From the NCBI GenBank assembly GCA_023853785.1, contig JAJIRX010000455.1, positions 1-13,121 on the forward strand: a stretch of DNA of 13,121 bases. The letters are read 5' to 3'. This stretch comes from Psilocybe azurescens (lineage: Eukaryota > Basidiomycota > Agaricomycetes > Agaricales > Agrocybaceae). The position numbers and the translations under genes are program-made. The stretch's first letter is position 1; every line of letters begins with the position of its first letter. The notes under the pieces are model-generated. The model did not search any database. It saw only the letters and a program-made list of their open reading frames with translations, and was not told the origin of the DNA. Positions 8,751 through 13,121 of the stretch are shown here, in pieces.

Positions 8751-8965
8751 ATCCGCAAAATGCTTCTCGCTCCGGCGGAAAGGCGGAAGATATATTCGAT
8801 ATTACATCCACAACCACGCGAGAAACCTCATCAATAAACTCCGAGATTGACTCCGTTGAGTAGGAAGCAGTGTTCCTCAACACGATGATGGAAGGTATGA
8901 ATATTTCTTCCGCCTCTCGACCGATAGATGGTAACGAGTGTCATTTCTTCGATAGTATAAGAGAA

Positions 8966-9678
8966 CTACGAGTCTTGAAACTCGCGGCAATGGCGAAAAG
9001 TATGGACGGCGTACATTTGTGTTCCTATTTGAGTATGAAAGAATATTTAGGACTCTGAGAAGGAGCCATGATATGTGGTGGAGATCTGAGAACGTACTTT
9101 CATCCCATTTATTTACATGCACGATAATCAACATAGCAATCCGATGACTATTTCCTTGTAATGAGAGGGAGAAATGGGAAAGAGAAGTCAAAACCATGAT
9201 GGAGTATCATGAACAGAGATATAAGTGAAGGGTTAGAAAGGAGTAACACGATAAAGAGATGATGAAGTAGAGCAAAATAGGAGAAGATACACGAAAGACA
9301 TATAGTAATGTAGAGGGTAAAAGAGATAAACAAATGCCAAAACGCACGAGTTCCCAATATTCCACTTGTGCACTCGTCCGCATTCTTTCGCAGATCGACG
9401 CCACCTGTACTAGACAAAGCCTGATCACAGAATAAAGACAACTTTGTCACAATCTTAGCCATCGCTTCATGATTACTGTAATCTTCCCGAGTGATGATCG
9501 TATTTTTAGGCAGTTCAAGTGAGGTTGATGTGCCATCAGCGAAATATAGATGACGGGAATTAGGTGGCCATGGGAGTACATTAGACGAGAAAACAAGATG
9601 ATAGAGGGGGACAAAGGCGCTACGACGAAGCAATACTGATGTCGGATTAGATAACAAATTAATTAGAATCTCGATCAT
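8966..9678 (-). CDS. Putative three-exon gene, uncharacterised protein (148 aa model)
   Basis: Minus-strand model: exon 1 9678-9348, intron 9347-9155 (GTGCGT...TACAAG, 193 bp), exon 2 9154-9098, intron 9097-9025 (GTACGT...AAATAG, 73 bp), exon 3 9024-8966 ending TAG. All junctions are in phase. ATG at 9678 has an ACCATGA context; the frame is open further upstream to about 9768, so an upstream exon is possible. The protein starts MIEILINLLSNPTSVLLRRS, continues FVPLYHLVFSSNVLPWPP, crosses the first junction as GILGTRNSHRIAMLIIVHVN and ends TFRHCREFQDS. It looks alpha-helical, with no signal peptide. I do not recognise the family. It faces the 8296 gene tail to tail and is divergent from the F-box gene. 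Confidence 0.4.
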
Positions 9679-9768
9679 GGTCGCATCATCTGTACTATTG
9701 TGTGATGCAAGCATACGGGACACGATATCACCCTTAGGCTTCCGTCGGACCCGTCCAAAGCCGCCCAC

Positions 9769-10340
9769 CCGTCAGCGTATTGCGCTTAATTAGCCCATTG
9801 TTTGCAGTGATTGATGCGTGTCAATGATACTTGGTATGCCTGCCAGCGATGTTGAGAATCGCCAAATCTACATCAGCCCCGAATGGTTAGGGGCTCACCG
9901 CTTCCATCATAGTCATAAACAACTAGCTTTAGTGTCAAGAACCTACCCTTAATGCAAGATGTGAAAATAGGCTCTACGTAGGCTGTCTACTGTTGCGTGA
10001 TCATGCAGAATTGTTAGGAACTTATTTCTGGGGATGACCACTCCCATTCAGATCCGACCGTGAGCAGTCGCCGGGCAGAATACCGTTTATGTCTCAGTTT
10101 CTAGTCTTATAGTCATCAAAAGTGCTTTGGATACGAAGTTCGTGAAGGACATGGAGCCGTTATTCAAATTCTTATTTTGATTCGTGATTCACCATCAGTT
10201 AAAAAGACTGCGGTCATCTTATCACAATAGTAATTAGATTAGATGGTGTGTAGCAGCCGGCATTGTCCGATCAGGCTGTATCAATCAAAGGCCGCCACTG
10301 CTTGTTCTTTCTTGTTCTTTCTCATCTCTTTCTTAACCAA
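9769..10340. promoter_or_regulatory. Divergent intergenic region upstream of the F-box gene
   Basis: No gene is seen. A perfect 6-bp stem hairpin, AGCCCC/GGGGCT with a 9-base loop, lies at 9875-9895. Just before the F-box ATG is a pyrimidine-rich leader (about 10299-10334) with the 10-mer CTTGTTCTTT repeated in tandem (10301-10320). Such CT tracts are common near fungal transcription starts. The start context is CCAAATGG. No clear TATA box could be fixed. Confidence 0.45.
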
Positions 10341-12290
10341 ATGGCCTCAGTCATCGCCCTTCCTCCAGAAATTCTGGTCGAAATTATGCAATATCTTGAC
10401 CACCTTTCTCTTCTTCGATGCTCTTCTGTAAGCTCTGTCCCAATTCTCAAAAACCTCTGTGATGATGTACATATCGAATGCAGACTTGCAGATCCTTGTA
10501 CGCGGTATCCACATCATCTTCAAGGCTCCTGTACATAATCGCGCTCGGTATGAGTGGAATGATAGACGGAGGGAGCCACATTCCGCATTTGGATCTTCTC
10601 TCGCATGTCCGTGACCTCCGCATGGGGTGGGAGAACATCGAATGGAGACAATACCATAAGATTGCGATACAAGAAGAATGTTTGGCGTACGAACTCGTTG
10701 GAGGAGTGTTTGCTTTGTCAGATGGGATAGGGCTGAAGACTATATACCTCCCATCAGCGAATACGGAGCCACATATATTGGAGAGACGGCCTCTAGGGAT
10801 GATCATCAAAGATTTCGCCATAGACCCCACGCAGGACCTGGTGGCGATATTAGAGGATGATCTTACGTGCGTCCTTGTCATACTTACTTTCAATCATCTA
10901 TAGCTGATATTTACGTGACCGTATTTGTCAAAAGTCCTGTGTCGTTCGGACTGCAAAGGCATGTACACGTTCACATTAGGACCATATCAACGAACGAGCG
11001 TCATAAACTAGCTGCGCAAGATATCTTGTCCTTCACCATATCCCCTGATCCAGAGTACGGGAACGCTATGTCGAGTGCTCTACTCCAGCTCACAGACGAC
11101 CTGCTGGCTGTCTTCATGGCCAAAGGTGAACTTTTCTCAGCCAAATGTCGAGCATTGATCTGGAACTGGCAAAAAGGCGCACTCATATATGTCTGTCAAT
11201 GTCTCTCCCATATTTATGGTCTCGAATACTGAATTTTCTCTAAACTCTTTCTTACTTTCTACTACGTCACACAGGATTCAGACGGTCAGACGCGTATCGA
11301 GTGCCTTCCACAGCATATCAAAGATTTCTCCCTCCTAAGCCGCACATCATTCGTCCTGACCTCCACCCTGAATTGTGGTGCTCTTCTCATATACTCATTC
11401 CCCCTCTCCGTCAACCACACATACCCAGAAGCCAAAACTCGTCGCCTCCCTGCATCTCCCTCCCATCCGTCCCACATATCGCGTCCAAAGGATAGGCATC
11501 CACTCCGCACCATACCACGCCCATGCACCCAAGGACGCGTCGTTCTATACCTCTCCGGACGCGGGTGTGTAGGTTGTCACCATCACGTATGCGATGGACG
11601 AGACGAATAGTCCGGGATCGAGCAGTTTCTCGCTGTTTGTGCACACGAGGACATTGTTGGGGTACACCCATGGGCGGCAGGATTCAGAGACCGAGGGCGA
11701 TGGTAATGGTCTAGCGCTGGCGCTGACTAGGATGAGTGAGCGTGAGGATGTAGATATACAGTGGCATCAGTGGGGAGACTAAGACTCGGTTTTTCCCTAT
11801 ACGGACACCAATACATTGGCATAGGTATGTTCTCTAGCTATACATCGCCCGGACCCTATCTGACAAACCTATCGTTTACATCCCTTTGTGATTTTCAACT
11901 CCAATCGATCATCCACCCTGTATACAGATACGTGCATGGCCAACGCGTCGTATGCTGCCCCTCCCACAGCAACATCATAGACATCCTCGACTTCAACTAT
12001 AACCCGCACTTCAACTCCGTGCACCGTCTTCAAGACCTGCGCCCCGCGCCGTCCTTCTCGTACCCCAGCTATCTGTTCCAGGAGGGGCTGGTGACACGAC
12101 TGCCGTATTATATCTCGAGGAGGACGATACAGGATGGCTTTTATGCTTGTATGATTGATGAAGAGCGGTTGATTGGGTTGAAGGTGTGTAAACCACAACA
12201 ATCTCTCATATTACTCGTGATGGATTGTTTATGTTGCGAGCTTAGATGGATGACGGTAATGGAATGGAACTACATGTATACTCGTTCTAG
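10341..12290 (+). pseudogene. F-box protein gene, six exons, disrupted by two frameshifts and a stop
   Basis: F-box proteins are usually substrate adaptors of SCF ubiquitin ligases. Exons: 10341-10427, 10484-10866, 10959-11190, 11275-11824, 11928-12183, 12246-12290. Introns are 56, 92, 84, 103 and 62 bp, all GT-AG, and phases agree once lesions are allowed. The F-box is N-terminal (VIALPPEILVEIMQYLDHLS, residues 4-23). Then come CLAYELVGGVFALSDG, KDFAIDPTQDLVAILEDD, HVHIRTISTNERH, ALIWNWQKGALIY, LLSRTSFVLTS, FSLFVHTRTLLGYTHG, RYVHGQRVVC, CMIDEERLIGLK and the C-terminus ELHVYSF, all familiar from a large basidiomycete F-box family. Lesions in exon 4: one extra A in the run at 11434-11437, TAG at 11570-11572, and one extra base near 11780. 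Bypassing these gives about 516 residues, a normal length. It is a young pseudogene or a consensus-error casualty. Confidence 0.85.
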
Positions 12291-12432
12291 GCATCAAGGC
12301 GACTCCGGGAATTCGAGTACATGTGTACCCCATTATTAACTTCAGTGGTAGTTCATAAGCACAATCTTTACAAGACTGATATCGATACTAGTTATGGTTG
12401 ATTATGATTGCATATGGTACGGTGATCTTCCA

Positions 12433-13121
12433 CTAGCCAGAATACGCCTGCGATCGTCTACCAGCAGTCCTCTCCAGCACCTTGAGAACCCGTTTATTCT
12501 CTTGTGCAAACTTGAGAAGAGCGTCATGCAGTGTTTCGCATTATATTTTGCGGCTTGAGCGAGCACTGCATCATAAGAGTTAACACAGTCAGAACATAGA
12601 CAGGAAAAAGGGCTTTAAATATTCGTACTGTTCTTATGCTTATCCTCGATGAGACGATAGTCAAAGATGATCTTGGGTTCTATCAGCTTTATGAAATCGG
12701 GCATGTCCCACTCGTCGGCGATTGGAAGGAGCCTGAAGAGCTCCTTCATCATGCTTGTCGACTGTATTTTACTGAGCTATTCAGCAGGCCATGACAAGAA
12801 ATCGCCTGTGTAGGGGGAAATCTTGATAGCATCGTTAGTTGTTCACGGAACTTATGAAACGAGGAGTGAGTACCACTCACCTAGAAGCGCCTTCGCAGAG
12901 CCGAAAGAGATTTCTCCTGTCTGCACCCAGTTTGGCGCACTCTCGCGTATTTATGGTATAGTAGATCCCAAGAATACGCCATGAGCTTTCAAGTCTTCGG
13001 AACTGGGAGTCTTCAGACCTCGGAACTCCTTTTAATCACCTTCTTCCTCTTCTCCTTCTTCATCGCTTTCATCATAGTTAGAATCAAGGTCGTCGGACTC
13101 ACATGGTTGAGGGCCAAGACA
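12433..13121 (-). pseudogene. 3' part of an unidentified multi-exon gene, disrupted, cut by the window edge
   Basis: Read on the minus strand, an exon ending at 12881 (NWVQTGEISFGSAKALL) joins across an intron 12880-12806 (GTGAGT, CTAAC branch, ACAG; 75 bp). The next exon, 12805-12629, holds GDFLSWPAE, then MMKELFRLLPIADEWDMPDF and KIIFDYRLIEDKHKN. A second intron (12628-12566, GTACGA...GATGCAG, 63 bp) leads to LAQAAKYNA and, after a one-base shift near 12538, HDALLKFAQENKRVLKVLER ending at TAG 12433-12435. TAG at 12777-12779 interrupts the second exon. Further 5' (about 13020-13080) a frame encodes an acidic tract, DESDEEGEEEEGD, followed by a stop; exon structure there is unclear. The visible C-terminus looks helical or coiled. 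Family not recognised. It converges on the F-box gene with about 140 bp between stops. Confidence 0.5.

Noticed and set aside
10867..10903. Short 37-bp intron alternative in the F-box gene
   Set aside because: Its junction puts exon 3 out of frame. The acceptor at 10957-10958 (92-bp intron) keeps phase and joins DDLT to HVHVHIRTISTNE as expected for the family.
11286..11671. Minus-strand frames opposite F-box exon 4 (11286-11528, 11411-11671)
   Set aside because: They are antisense shadows of a well-supported coding exon with typical Arg/Gly-rich mirror composition.

Overview
The window looks like nuclear DNA of a mushroom-forming basidiomycete (Agaricomycetes). The evidence is a multi-exon F-box gene of a type familiar from such genomes, with short GT-AG introns, CT-rich leader DNA and CTAAC-like branch sites; a relic of the NACHT-domain NLR family that is expanded in these fungi; and a Tc1/mariner element. 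Nothing bacterial (Shine-Dalgarno sites, operons) is visible. No rRNA, convincing tRNA or CRISPR array was seen. Family assignments come from recognising motifs by eye; no search was run.

Left half (1-8101): AT-rich, CpG-poor and decayed. It holds a possible last exon pair of a gene cut by the window edge (1-195), a broken NACHT/NLR relic (476-1602) with degenerate coding-like DNA behind it (to 2480), and about 2.9 kb without a recognisable gene (2481-5387). Next comes a nested transposon structure. A foldback element of about 1.1 kb (5391-8098) has CACTG...CAGTG ends, a 3-bp TGC target duplication and almost fully palindromic arms. It was later hit in its left arm by a 1604-bp Tc1/mariner element (5435-7038) with 220-bp inverted repeats, a TA duplication and a dead transposase gene. 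The right end of the foldback element is also duplicated in tandem.

Right half (8102-13121): richer in CpG and arranged as alternating genes. A putative small plus-strand gene (8296-8750, one in-frame stop) faces a putative minus-strand gene (8966-9678). About 660 bp of shared upstream DNA separates the latter from the best gene of the window, a six-exon F-box gene (10341-12290). That gene converges on the 3' part of another minus-strand gene running off the right edge (12433-13121). The F-box gene needs two single-base corrections and carries one stop codon; the right-edge gene needs one stop and one frameshift bypassed. They are either recent pseudogenes or affected by consensus errors.

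The genes do not form a visible pathway. The window reads as the edge of a repeat-rich, mutation-degraded compartment abutting a lineage-specific gene island. I found no convincing new molecular system. The most interesting items are the nested transposon architecture, the site arrangement in the Tc1 repeats, and the exon-level reconstruction of the disrupted genes.
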